Below are positions 26,624-33,783 of a stretch of 64,000 nucleotides of DNA, piece after piece; within the stretch, counting starts at the first letter, position 1; every line of letters starts with the position of its first letter. Both the position numbers and the translations under genes were made by a program. The stretch spans positions 1 to 64,000 of the forward strand of contig NZ_RDBF01000009.1 of the NCBI RefSeq assembly GCF_003674095.1, given 5' to 3'. The notes under the pieces are model-generated. The model saw only the letters and a list, made by a program, of their open reading frames with translations. It made no database searches and was not told where the DNA came from. The stretch is from Aeromicrobium phragmitis (lineage in GTDB: Bacteria; Actinomycetota; Actinomycetes; Propionibacteriales; Nocardioidaceae).

Positions 26624-28102
26624 ATGGGACAAGACGTCGAGGCCCGTGAGTTCACGCGCGAGGACCGCACCCGATATCGCACCAAGGTCCGCAGGTGCCT
26701 GGACGCGCTCGCGTCGATGCTGAGCGAGGCGGACTTCTCCGTCGGCCACCCGCAGATCGGCATCGAAGTGGAGTTCAACCTCGTCGACGCCGCAGGAGAC
26801 CCGGCGCTGCGCAACGCCGAGGCACTCGAACGCATCGCCGACGAGGACTTCCAGACCGAACTCGGCATGTTCAACCTCGAGGTGAACGTCCCACCCGTCG
26901 AAATCGGCGGGCGCGGTCTGGCGAAGATCGCCGACAAGCTTCGCGACGACCTCATGCACGCCGACCGGAGGGCCACGTCGGTCGACGCCCGACTGCTGAT
27001 GATCGGCATCCTTCCGACGTTGCAGGAGTCGCACTTCACCGGAGATGCCATCTCGGCCAATCCCCGCTACCACCTGCTGTCGGACCAGATCCTCGCCGCT
27101 CGAGGGGAGGACATCGAGATCGAGATCGACGGCGTCGACCGTCTCGCTACGTCCACCGACACGATCATTCCCGAGGCCGCCTGCACGAGCACCCAGCTGC
27201 ACCTGCAGGTCGAGCCGGACGAGTTCGGCGCCGCCTGGAACGCCTCCCAGGCGGTGGCGGGCGTTCAGCTTGCCGTCGGTGCCAACTCGCCGTTCCTGCT
27301 CGGCCGGCAGTTATGGCACGAGACGCGTATCGCCCTGTTCGAGCAGGCGACCGACACCCGCAGCGAGGAACTCAAGGTCCAGGGTGTCCGCCCGCGGGTC
27401 TGGTTCGGTGAGCGATGGATCACCTCGGTCTTCGATCTGTTCGAGGAGAACTCCAAGTACTTCCCGGCGCTGCTGCCGGTCGTGGAGGACGAGGACCCGG
27501 TCGAGGAGTTCGCCGCCGGCCGCGTCCCGAGTCTGGCGGAGCTGCGACTGCACAACGGCACGATCTACCGGTGGAACCGGCCCATCTACGACGTCGCCGA
27601 CGGGCGGCCTCACCTCCGCATCGAGAATCGCCTCCTGCCGGCCGGTCCCACGGTCGTCGACACACTCGCGAACGCGGCGTTCTTCTACGGTCTGGTCAAG
27701 GCGCTGGTCCTGGCCGAGCGTCCGGTGTGGTCGCAGATGTCGTTCGCGACCGCGGAGGAGAACTTTCATGCGGCCGCTCGCGGCGGCATCGAGACCGAGT
27801 TGACGTGGCCCACCGTGGGCACGATCCCAGCGCGCGAGCTCGTACTGCGTCATCTGCTGCCGCTCGCGTACGCCGGACTCGAGTCGAGTGCCGTGGACCA
27901 GGACGTCGCCGAGCGGCTACTCGGTATCATCGAGCAGCGCTGCCTGACCGGACGCAACGGGGCGACCTGGATGATCGAGGCGTTCCGTCGGCATCCGAAG
28001 GCCGCTACCGACCGGCTCGTTGCGCTGCGCGACCTCACGGTCGAGTACCGCGAGCACATGCTGACCGGGGAACCGGTGCATACGTGGGGGCATCGCGGCT
28101 GA
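26624..28102 (+). CDS. GCS2-type glutamate-cysteine ligase family protein
   Basis: A 492-residue member of the carboxylate-amine ligase family (glutamate-cysteine ligase type 2). IGIEVEFNLVD near residue 47 and MFNLEVNVPPVE near 86 carry the metal and glutamate-binding acidic residues. TSTQLHLQVEPDEF near 188, NSPFLLGRQLWHETRI near 224 and RIENRLLPAGPTVVD near 330 follow the family order. Actinobacteria make mycothiol rather than glutathione in general, so the physiological product is uncertain and ordinary gamma-glutamylcysteine synthesis should not be assumed. It has its own leaderless-type promoter. Confidence 0.8.
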   Translation: MGQDVEAREFTREDRTRYRTKVRRCLDALASMLSEADFSVGHPQIGIEVEFNLVDAAGDPALRNAEALERIADEDFQTELGMFNLEVNVPPVEIGGRGLAKIADKLRDDLMHADRRATSVDARLLMIGILPTLQESHFTGDAISANPRYHLLSDQILAARGEDIEIEIDGVDRLATSTDTIIPEAACTSTQLHLQVEPDEFGAAWNASQAVAGVQLAVGANSPFLLGRQLWHETRIALFEQATDTRSEELKVQGVRPRVWFGERWITSVFDLFEENSKYFPALLPVVEDEDPVEEFAAGRVPSLAELRLHNGTIYRWNRPIYDVADGRPHLRIENRLLPAGPTVVDTLANAAFFYGLVKALVLAERPVWSQMSFATAEENFHAAARGGIETELTWPTVGTIPARELVLRHLLPLAYAGLESSAVDQDVAERLLGIIEQRCLTGRNGATWMIEAFRRHPKAATDRLVALRDLTVEYREHMLTGEPVHTWGHRG

Positions 28103-28214
28103 ACGGCCGACAGGTGATTGGCCCGTTGGGGTGGCGTGGCACACTAGTGCGCAGAGGTTGACCAGAGGGCTCTTTGTTGCGCCCTCGACTCGATGATGCG
28201 AGGTTGATGTCCCG

Positions 28215-29474
28215 GTGACTCCAGCAGCTGGCTCGACGAAGAAGACGGCCGCCGCCAAGGCTCCCGCCAAGAAGGCAGCCGCAGCCAAGAAGCCGGCGGT
28301 GAAGAAGGCACCAGCGAAGAAGCCCGCGGCCAAGAAGGCCGCGGAGGTCCTGGAGGAGACGATCGACCTCGCGGGCGCGCTGGAAGTTCCTGAAGCTGCC
28401 AAGGTCGATGCCAATGGCAAAAAGGTGCTGCCCGATATCTCGGACGAGGAGTTCGAGAAGGATCTGGCCACTGATCCGACCTTGAAGGAGGACGAGGAGT
28501 CCAGCTTCACGCTGTCGACCGCCGACGACACCGATGAACCTGCCCAGCAGGTCATGGTCGCCGGTGCCACGGCCGACCCGGTCAAGGACTACCTCAAGCA
28601 GATCGGCAAGGTCTCGCTGCTGACCGCCGGCGAGGAGGTCGAGCTCGCCAAGCGGATCGAGGCCGGCCTGTTCGCCGAGGAGAAGCTCGCCAAGGGCGGG
28701 CGGATCTCGGAGAAGACCCGCGAAGAGCTCGAGTGGATCGTCGTCGACGGCCGCCGGGCCAAGAACCACCTGCTCGAGGCCAACCTGCGTCTCGTCGTCT
28801 CGCTTGCCAAGCGGTACACCGGCCGCGGGATGCTGTTCCTGGACCTCATCCAGGAGGGCAACCTCGGTCTGATCCGCGCGGTCGAGAAGTTCGACTACAC
28901 CAAGGGCTTCAAGTTCTCCACGTACGCGACGTGGTGGATCCGTCAGGCGATCACTCGCGCGATGGCCGACCAGGCGCGCACCATCCGTATCCCGGTGCAC
29001 ATGGTCGAGGTCATCAACAAGCTCGCTCGCGTCCAGCGGCAGATGCTGCAGGACCTGGGCCGCGAGCCCACCCCCGAGGAGCTCGCCAAGGAACTGGACA
29101 TGACGCCCGAGAAGGTCGTCGAGGTCCAGAAGTACGGCCGCGAGCCGATCAGCCTCCACACGCCGCTCGGCGAGGACGGCGACAGCGAGTTCGGCGACCT
29201 CATCGAGGACTCCGAGGCGATCGTCCCGGCTGACGCCGTGTCGTTCACGTTGCTGCAGGAGCAGCTGCACGCGGTCCTCGACACGCTCAGCGAGCGTGAG
29301 TCCGGGGTCGTGTCGATGCGCTTCGGCCTGACCGACGGTCAGCCCAAGACGCTCGACGAGATCGGCAAGGTCTACGGCGTGACGCGCGAGCGCATCCGTC
29401 AGATCGAGTCCAAGACGATGAGCAAGCTGCGCCACCCGTCGCGCTCGCAGGTCCTGCGCGACTACCTGGACTGA
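28215..29474 (+). CDS. sigA: Principal RNA polymerase sigma factor (RpoD/HrdB)
   Basis: The housekeeping sigma factor, 419 residues. Residues 1-45 are a Lys-Ala-Pro tract ([13 protein letters not shown]-type) resembling histone H1 tails, common in actinobacterial SigA. An acidic region 1.1-like part reaches about 110. Region 1.2 starts at [11 protein letters not shown]; region 2 has [17 protein letters not shown] and [25 protein letters not shown]; region 3 has [13 protein letters not shown]; region 4 ends [33 protein letters not shown]. The GTG at 28215 is the in-frame start; GAGG lies 16-13 bases upstream. It is close to parE/parC, as in other actinobacteria. Confidence 0.96.
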   Translation: MTPAAGSTKKTAAAKAPAKKAAAAKKPAVKKAPAKKPAAKKAAEVLEETIDLAGALEVPEAAKVDANGKKVLPDISDEEFEKDLATDPTLKEDEESSFTLSTADDTDEPAQQVMVAGATADPVKDYLKQIGKVSLLTAGEEVELAKRIEAGLFAEEKLAKGGRISEKTREELEWIVVDGRRAKNHLLEANLRLVVSLAKRYTGRGMLFLDLIQEGNLGLIRAVEKFDYTKGFKFSTYATWWIRQAITRAMADQARTIRIPVHMVEVINKLARVQRQMLQDLGREPTPEELAKELDMTPEKVVEVQKYGREPISLHTPLGEDGDSEFGDLIEDSEAIVPADAVSFTLLQEQLHAVLDTLSERESGVVSMRFGLTDGQPKTLDEIGKVYGVTRERIRQIESKTMSKLRHPSRSQVLRDYLD

Positions 29475-29491
29475 GAATCGTCCCGGTCGAC

Positions 29492-29527
29492 GCTCACTCT
29501 GGACTGGGAACCCAGTCCAGAGTGAGC
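29492..29527. terminator. Perfect 17-bp hairpin after sigA
   Basis: Arms 29492-29508 and 29511-29527 pair perfectly around a two-base AA loop, 18 bases after the sigA stop. No T-run follows, so it may be a terminator, a transcript-end stabiliser or a REP-like palindrome. Confidence 0.65.
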
Positions 29528-29576
29528 TGGTGTCCGATGCGCTCATCGAGCGCGGCGCTTCTCGTCCAGATATCGC

Positions 29577-29582
29577 TACGCT
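29577..29582 (+). promoter_or_regulatory. -10 element of the 71-residue membrane protein gene, leaderless type
   Basis: TACGCT is followed by six bases (GACAGC) and the GTG at 29589. Confidence 0.55.
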
Positions 29583-29588
29583 GACAGC

Positions 29589-29804
29589 GTGTCCGATAGC
29601 CCGCCAGTACCTTTCGGCGTGCTTCGCTGGCTCGTGGTCGGCTTCGCCTCCGCGATCATCATCGGCTGGGTAGTGCTCTCGTTCGTCGAAGGCGCGATAA
29701 CAGCGTCAGCCTGGCTAGGGGTGCCGGCCATGGTGCTGGTTATCGCCGGGCAGGTGCAGACCTGGCGCGTGCAGAACCGGCGAGCCCAGCGGGGTGAGCA
29801 GTGA
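29589..29804 (+). CDS. Small membrane protein, unknown function
   Basis: A 71-residue protein with two hydrophobic helices (LRWLVVGFASAIIIGWVVLSFV and LGVPAMVLVIAGQV) and a short basic C-terminus (RVQNRRAQRGEQ). I recognise no family. The leaderless-type promoter directly before the GTG supports it as a real gene. Both termini are probably cytoplasmic. Confidence 0.6.
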   Translation: MSDSPPVPFGVLRWLVVGFASAIIIGWVVLSFVEGAITASAWLGVPAMVLVIAGQVQTWRVQNRRAQRGEQ

Positions 29805-30084
29805 GCGCCGCTCGACCGTGACGTCCTACCGCGACGGAGTGCGCCTCGATTTGACGTGGGCCCGAGGGCGAGGGCCTCGACGCTGCCCGTCGCGACGACA
29901 GGTACGGGCGTTGATCGACTACCTGCTCGAGAACGGTGCCGCGGCATCCACCGCCCGCTCGCGCCAGCTCGCCGTCCGACATTCCTCCGTCCGGCTCGCC
30001 GAGCCGATCCGTCGTGGCTCGCTCGGCGTGAGCCGAAGTGGCAGAGCCGAACGTCGACGACGTAGAACCTCAGTGCTGCACAAC
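29805..30084. other. Gene-poor stretch ending in a terminator
   Basis: 280 bases between the small membrane protein and a + strand terminator. One long open frame continues through from 29794 to 30180 and crosses the terminator, so it is not convincing. Another (29856-30065) has a biased arginine-proline composition. The short MTSYRDGVRLDLTW-like beginning near 29818 is interrupted by a frame change. A decayed gene or a long 3' untranslated region is possible. Confidence 0.4.
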
Positions 30085-30110
30085 ACGCCCGGTCCCAGGG
30101 GACCGGGCGT
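30085..30110 (+). terminator. Terminator hairpin
   Basis: ACGCCCGGTCCC pairs with GGGACCGGGCGT around a two-base loop, followed by TTTCG. It lies between the convergent small membrane protein and PH-domain genes. Confidence 0.75.
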
Positions 30111-30121
30111 TTCGCATGTGC

Positions 30122-30496
30122 TCACAGGACGTAGTGGGCGATCATCCTTCCGATGCTGCGGATGTCGGCGCTGCCCTTGAACTCGAATCGCACCTTGCCG
30201 AGGCCGCTGAACCAGAGCTCCAACTCGGCGTCCAGGTCGAACGTGCCGGCGGTCTCGATGGAGAACGCCTGGATCTTGCTGTACGGGAGCGAAGAGTAGT
30301 CGCGCTTCTTGCCGGTCAGACCTTGGACGTTCACGGCGACGATGCGCTTGCTCGTGAACGCGACGAAGTCCCGCGGGCCCTTGAACGCGGCGAGGATCGT
30401 CTCCTCAGGGATCAGCAAGCGGGAGAGTTCGTCGGCGAGGCTCTCCACGGGCGTGGGGTTGAGTTTGAAGACGCTGCCGTTCGCGAAGTCGATCAT
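30122..30496 (-). CDS. PH domain-containing protein (bacterial bPH_3-like)
   Basis: A 124-residue soluble protein built of one bacterial PH fold: LLIPEETILAAFKGPRDFVAFTSKRIVAVNVQGLTGKKRDYSS followed by LPYSKIQAFSIETAGTFDLDAELELW and GSADIRSIGRMIAHYVL. This is the YozO/bPH_3 type of domain, whose bacterial role is poorly known. The ATG at 30496 is seven bases downstream of TACCCT, with no Shine-Dalgarno. It converges on the terminator at 30085-30110. Confidence 0.82.
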   Translation of the reverse strand: MIDFANGSVFKLNPTPVESLADELSRLLIPEETILAAFKGPRDFVAFTSKRIVAVNVQGLTGKKRDYSSLPYSKIQAFSIETAGTFDLDAELELWFSGLGKVRFEFKGSADIRSIGRMIAHYVL

Positions 30497-30503
30497 GTGC
30501 CGG

Positions 30504-30509
30504 AGGGTA
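30504..30509 (-). promoter_or_regulatory. -10 element of the PH-domain gene, leaderless type
   Basis: TACCCT on the minus strand ends seven bases before the ATG at 30496. The remaining stretch up to 30683 shows no gene. Confidence 0.5.
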
Positions 30510-30683
30510 GCGGCGTGGAGTCCTGCCGCGCCGGCAATCGGTCGCGAGTGGTGCTGTTTTCTCCACGATTGGTGCAGGTTCGCTGCTGATCGGGCACGAG
30601 CGTCGCGAGAATGCACCACTCGGCGCTCGGTGGCGACGGGGAGCGGCGGGTTCCGGGCGGAGCGGGGAGCGGGGAACGCAAAG

Positions 30684-30709
30684 GGGCCCCGACCAGATGG
30701 TCGGGGCCC
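30684..30709 (-). terminator. Terminator hairpin after the DUF7455 gene
   Basis: GGGCCCCGACCA pairs with TGGTCGGGGCCC around a two-base loop, 24 bases beyond the stop. On the minus strand it is followed by CTTTGC. Confidence 0.75.
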
Positions 30710-30733
30710 GTCAAGCGTCTCGGGACGAGGGGA

Positions 30734-30931
30734 TCAGGCGTTCAGTCGGCCCGACTCGTCGTGGATGTTGATGGCCACCTCTCGCAGCTTGTCCTCGTGC
30801 TGGCGTGCGTGGTGCGCACAGAACAGCAGTTCGGCGCCCGCCGTGAGTTCGACACGAACGTACGCCTGAGCGCCGCAACGATCGCAACGGTCACCAGTGG
30901 TGAGGGCGGAGAGTTCAGCGGTTGCTGTCAC
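30734..30931 (-). CDS. DUF7455 small zinc-ribbon-like protein
   Basis: A 65-residue protein with two potential metal-binding pairs, CDRCG near residue 16 and CAHHARQH near 38, separated by a beta hairpin (AQAYVRVELTAGAELLF). It matches the actinobacterial family I know as DUF7455, often found beside topoisomerase or sigma genes. The GTG start has GAAAGAGGA six bases upstream. It is divergent from parE. Function is not known; binding zinc or nucleic acid is an inference from the cysteine spacing. Confidence 0.8.
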   Translation of the reverse strand: MTATAELSALTTGDRCDRCGAQAYVRVELTAGAELLFCAHHARQHEDKLREVAINIHDESGRLNA

Positions 30932-31096
30932 GATGTCCTCTTTCTTTCAGGCGGTCTCGATCACGTCAACGTGCGGCTCGGCGGTGATATTCCGCGTCGT
31001 GGGTCGACCTTACGACATGAATACTCCCTCCTCGACCCAAGTCCACGGCAACACGCTGCATCGGCATGGCAACCGCGGCGTGTCGGTGCGGGTCGA

Positions 31097-31102
31097 TAGG
31101 CT
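31097..31102 (+). promoter_or_regulatory. Candidate -10 element of parE
   Basis: TAGGCT would start a transcript near 31109, giving a leader of about 30 bases that contains the Shine-Dalgarno GGGGAAAGGA at 31122-31131. Its TAG is also the in-frame stop bounding the parE reading frame upstream. Confidence 0.45.
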
Positions 31103-31138
31103 GAGAACCGCCGACATCTGAGGGGAAAGGACGCCACC

Positions 31139-33193
31139 ATCTCCAGTTATGACGCTCGCAACCTGCTCGTCCTCGAGGGGCTCGAGGCGGTTCGCAAGCG
31201 ACCCGGTATGTACATCGGCTCCACCGACACCCGCGGGCTCATGCACTGCCTGTGGGAGATCATCGACAATGCCGTCGACGAAGCACTCGGCGGTCACTGC
31301 AACGAGATCGTCGTCGTGCTCCACCGTGACGGCTCCGTCGAAGTCCGCGACAACGGGCGCGGCATCCCCGTCGACACCGAGACCAAGACCGGCCTGTCCG
31401 GCGTCGAGGTCGTGTTCACCAAGCTGCACGCCGGCGGCAAGTTCGGCGGCGGCTCCTACAACGCGACCGGCGGCCTGCACGGCGTCGGCGCCTCGGTCGT
31501 CAATGCCCTCTCCGCACGCCTGGACGTCGAGGTCGACAAGGGTGGCGCCACCTGGGCCATGTCGTTCCGGCGCGGTACGCCCGGGGTCTACGCCGGCGAG
31601 GGGCCGGACGCCGACTTCACCGTCGACAACACGCTGCGCAAGGCCGGCAAGGTCGCCAAGGCCAAGACCGGCACTCGCGTCCGGTACTGGGCCGACCCCC
31701 AGATCTTCATCAAGACCGCCGAGTTCTCGTACGAGGATCTCGTCGCCCGGGCCCGGCAGACGTCGTTCCTCGTCCCGGGGCTGCGCATCGTCATCCGCGA
31801 CGAACGCGGCGACGACGTCCACGAGGAGGACTTCCAGCACGACGGCGGCATTTCGGAGTTCTGCGAGTTCCTCGCCCCCGGCGACCCGGTCACCGACGTG
31901 CTGCGTCTCCAAGGCGAGAGCACGTTCACCGAGACGGTGCCGATCCTCGACGACGCCGGGCACATGACCCCCCAGGACGTCGAGCGCAACCTCGGCGTCG
32001 ACATCGCCCTTCGCTGGGACAACGACTACGACGCCCGCTTGCGGTCCTACGTCAACATCATCGCCACGCCCAAGGGCGGCACTCACGTCAACGGCTTCGA
32101 ACGCGGGCTGACCAAGACCTTCAACGAGGTGCTCAAGAACACCCGGCTGCTCAAGAACGGCGACCCGGACATCGTCAAGGACGACATCCTCGAAGGACTC
32201 ACGGCCGTCGTCACGGTCCGTCTCGCCGAGCCGCAGTTCGAAGGGCAGACCAAGGAGGTCCTCGGCACACCGCCGGTCACCCGCATCGTCAACCAGATCG
32301 TCGCGCGCGAACTCAAGGCCTTCCTCACGACCTCCAAGGCCGCCGACAAGCCCAAGGCCCGTCAGCTGATGGAGAAGGTGGTCGGCGCCGCCCGAACCCG
32401 CGTGGCGGCCCGTCAGCAACGGGACAACCAGCGCCGCAAGAACGCGCTCGAGTCCAGCGCGCTGCCGGCCAAGCTGGCCGACTGCCGCAGCAGCGACGTC
32501 GACCGCAGCGAGTTGTTCATCGTCGAGGGCGATTCCGCGTTGGGTACCGCCAAGTCGGCCCGCGACTCGGAGTTCCAGGCGCTCCTGCCGATCCGCGGCA
32601 AGATCCTCAACGTGCAGAAGGCCAGCGTCGGCGACATGCTCAAGAACGCCGAGTGCTCGTCGATCATCCAGGTCGTCGGTGCCGGTTCCGGCCGCACCTT
32701 CGATATCGACGCCGCCCGCTACGGCCGCATCATCTTCATGGCCGACGCCGACTCCGACGGGGCGCACATCCGCTGCCTGCTGGCCACGCTGTTCTTCCGC
32801 TACATGCGGCCCCTCGTCGAGGCCGGGCGGGTGTTCACCGCGGTGCCGCCGTTGCACCGCATCGAGCTGGTCAACCCCAAGAAGGGCCAAGACAAGTACG
32901 TGTACACGTACTCCGACGCGGAGCTGCAGCGCAAACTCGCCGAGCTCAAGCGCAAGAACGTCCGCTGGAAGGACCCGGTGCAGCGGTACAAGGGCCTCGG
33001 CGAGATGGACGCGTCCCAGTTGGCCGAGACGACGATGGACCCGCGCCATCGCACGCTGCGCCGACTCACCGTCGACGACGCCGAGGAGGCCACCGAGGTG
33101 TTCGAGCTGTTGATGGGCAACGAGGTGCCGCCGCGCAAGGAGTTCATCGTCCAGGGCGCCTATGAGATCGACGCCGACCTCATCGACGCCTGA
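31139..33193 (+). CDS. parE: DNA topoisomerase IV subunit B, apparent ATC start
   Basis: ATPase subunit of a type IIA topoisomerase, 684 residues. The GHKL ATPase starts YDARNLLVLEGLEAVRKRPGMYIGS, then EIIDNAVDEAL, DNGRGIPVD and GGLHGVGASVVNALS. The TOPRIM domain has FIVEGDSALGTAKSARDSE and ADADSDGAHIRCLL; the C-terminal end contains YKGLGEMDASQLAETTMDP. The first usable ATG (31208) would remove 23 conserved residues. No ATG, GTG or TTG occurs between it and the upstream stop, while an ATC at 31139 sits eight bases after GGAAAGGA and gives the expected N-terminus. The nearby ParC and SigA genes support topoisomerase IV rather than gyrase. Confidence 0.93.
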   Translation: MSSYDARNLLVLEGLEAVRKRPGMYIGSTDTRGLMHCLWEIIDNAVDEALGGHCNEIVVVLHRDGSVEVRDNGRGIPVDTETKTGLSGVEVVFTKLHAGGKFGGGSYNATGGLHGVGASVVNALSARLDVEVDKGGATWAMSFRRGTPGVYAGEGPDADFTVDNTLRKAGKVAKAKTGTRVRYWADPQIFIKTAEFSYEDLVARARQTSFLVPGLRIVIRDERGDDVHEEDFQHDGGISEFCEFLAPGDPVTDVLRLQGESTFTETVPILDDAGHMTPQDVERNLGVDIALRWDNDYDARLRSYVNIIATPKGGTHVNGFERGLTKTFNEVLKNTRLLKNGDPDIVKDDILEGLTAVVTVRLAEPQFEGQTKEVLGTPPVTRIVNQIVARELKAFLTTSKAADKPKARQLMEKVVGAARTRVAARQQRDNQRRKNALESSALPAKLADCRSSDVDRSELFIVEGDSALGTAKSARDSEFQALLPIRGKILNVQKASVGDMLKNAECSSIIQVVGAGSGRTFDIDAARYGRIIFMADADSDGAHIRCLLATLFFRYMRPLVEAGRVFTAVPPLHRIELVNPKKGQDKYVYTYSDAELQRKLAELKRKNVRWKDPVQRYKGLGEMDASQLAETTMDPRHRTLRRLTVDDAEEATEVFELLMGNEVPPRKEFIVQGAYEIDADLIDA

Positions 33194-33217
33194 CCACGGG
33201 CGGGCCCACCGGCTCGG

Positions 33218-33268
33218 GCGGTGAGTTGTCCCGCGCCCTGGCCATGCCGGTGCGGGACAACTCACCGC
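33218..33268. repeat. Perfect 17-bp inverted repeat between parE and carbonic anhydrase
   Basis: GCGGTGAGTTGTCCCGC (33218-33234) and its exact complement (33252-33268) flank a 17-base loop. It lies between two convergent genes and shares the AGTTGT core and 17-base loop with the palindrome at 1630-1688. It may be a bidirectional terminator or a REP-like repeat. Confidence 0.65.
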
Positions 33269-33279
33269 TCACGGTGCGG

Positions 33280-33783
33280 TCAGGACTCCACGACCGGCTG
33301 CAGCAGCCCGGAGTCGACGTCGTAGATGAAGCCGCCGACGCTCACGTCGGCCGGGACGAGCGGGTGGCTGCGCACGCGGTGCACGTCGGCTCGGATCGTC
33401 TTCTCCTGATCCGGGATCGCGCCGAGCGACATCCAGGTCGAGTCGGTTCCCATGAAGTCGCTGATCCGCTCGTGCAGCTGCTCTTCGGTCGAGGAGGCCA
33501 TCGCGCACCGCGTGTGTTCGACCACGAGTACACGACGCACCTTCAGCAAGGTCACGCCCAGCACGATGGCGACGAGCGCCTGGTCGGTCACGCGGCCACC
33601 GGGATTACGCAGGATCTTCGCGTCGCCGGGAGAGAGCCCGATCATCCGGAGCGGATCGATGCGCGAATCCATGCACGTGACCATGGCGACCCCGGCGTGG
33701 GCGATGCCGTCGAATCCCTTGAGGTCATGGTGCTCGGCATAGCTGCGGTTGGCGTCGAGAAGATCGTCGAAAGCACTGCTCAT
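33280..33783 (-). CDS. Beta-class carbonic anhydrase
   Basis: Zinc enzyme interconverting carbon dioxide and bicarbonate, 167 residues, the short form of the beta class. The zinc cysteine and the D/R dyad lie in VTCMDSRID (C37, D39, R41), and the remaining ligands in VEHTRCAM (H and C near 90 and 93). ILRNPGGRVTD is the conserved substrate-side loop. It resembles the mycobacterial Rv1284 type. The ATG overlaps the stop of the upstream MFS gene (ATGA), and TACGGT six bases upstream could also give a leaderless message. Confidence 0.92.
   Translation of the reverse strand: MSSAFDDLLDANRSYAEHHDLKGFDGIAHAGVAMVTCMDSRIDPLRMIGLSPGDAKILRNPGGRVTDQALVAIVLGVTLLKVRRVLVVEHTRCAMASSTEEQLHERISDFMGTDSTWMSLGAIPDQEKTIRADVHRVRSHPLVPADVSVGGFIYDVDSGLLQPVVES

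Noticed and set aside
29794-30180. A 128-residue plus frame after the small membrane protein
   Set aside because: Crosses a strong terminator, overlaps the PH-domain gene and has no recognisable domain.
31208-33193. ATG at 31208 as the ParE start
   Set aside because: It would delete 23 conserved residues of the ATPase and has no Shine-Dalgarno.
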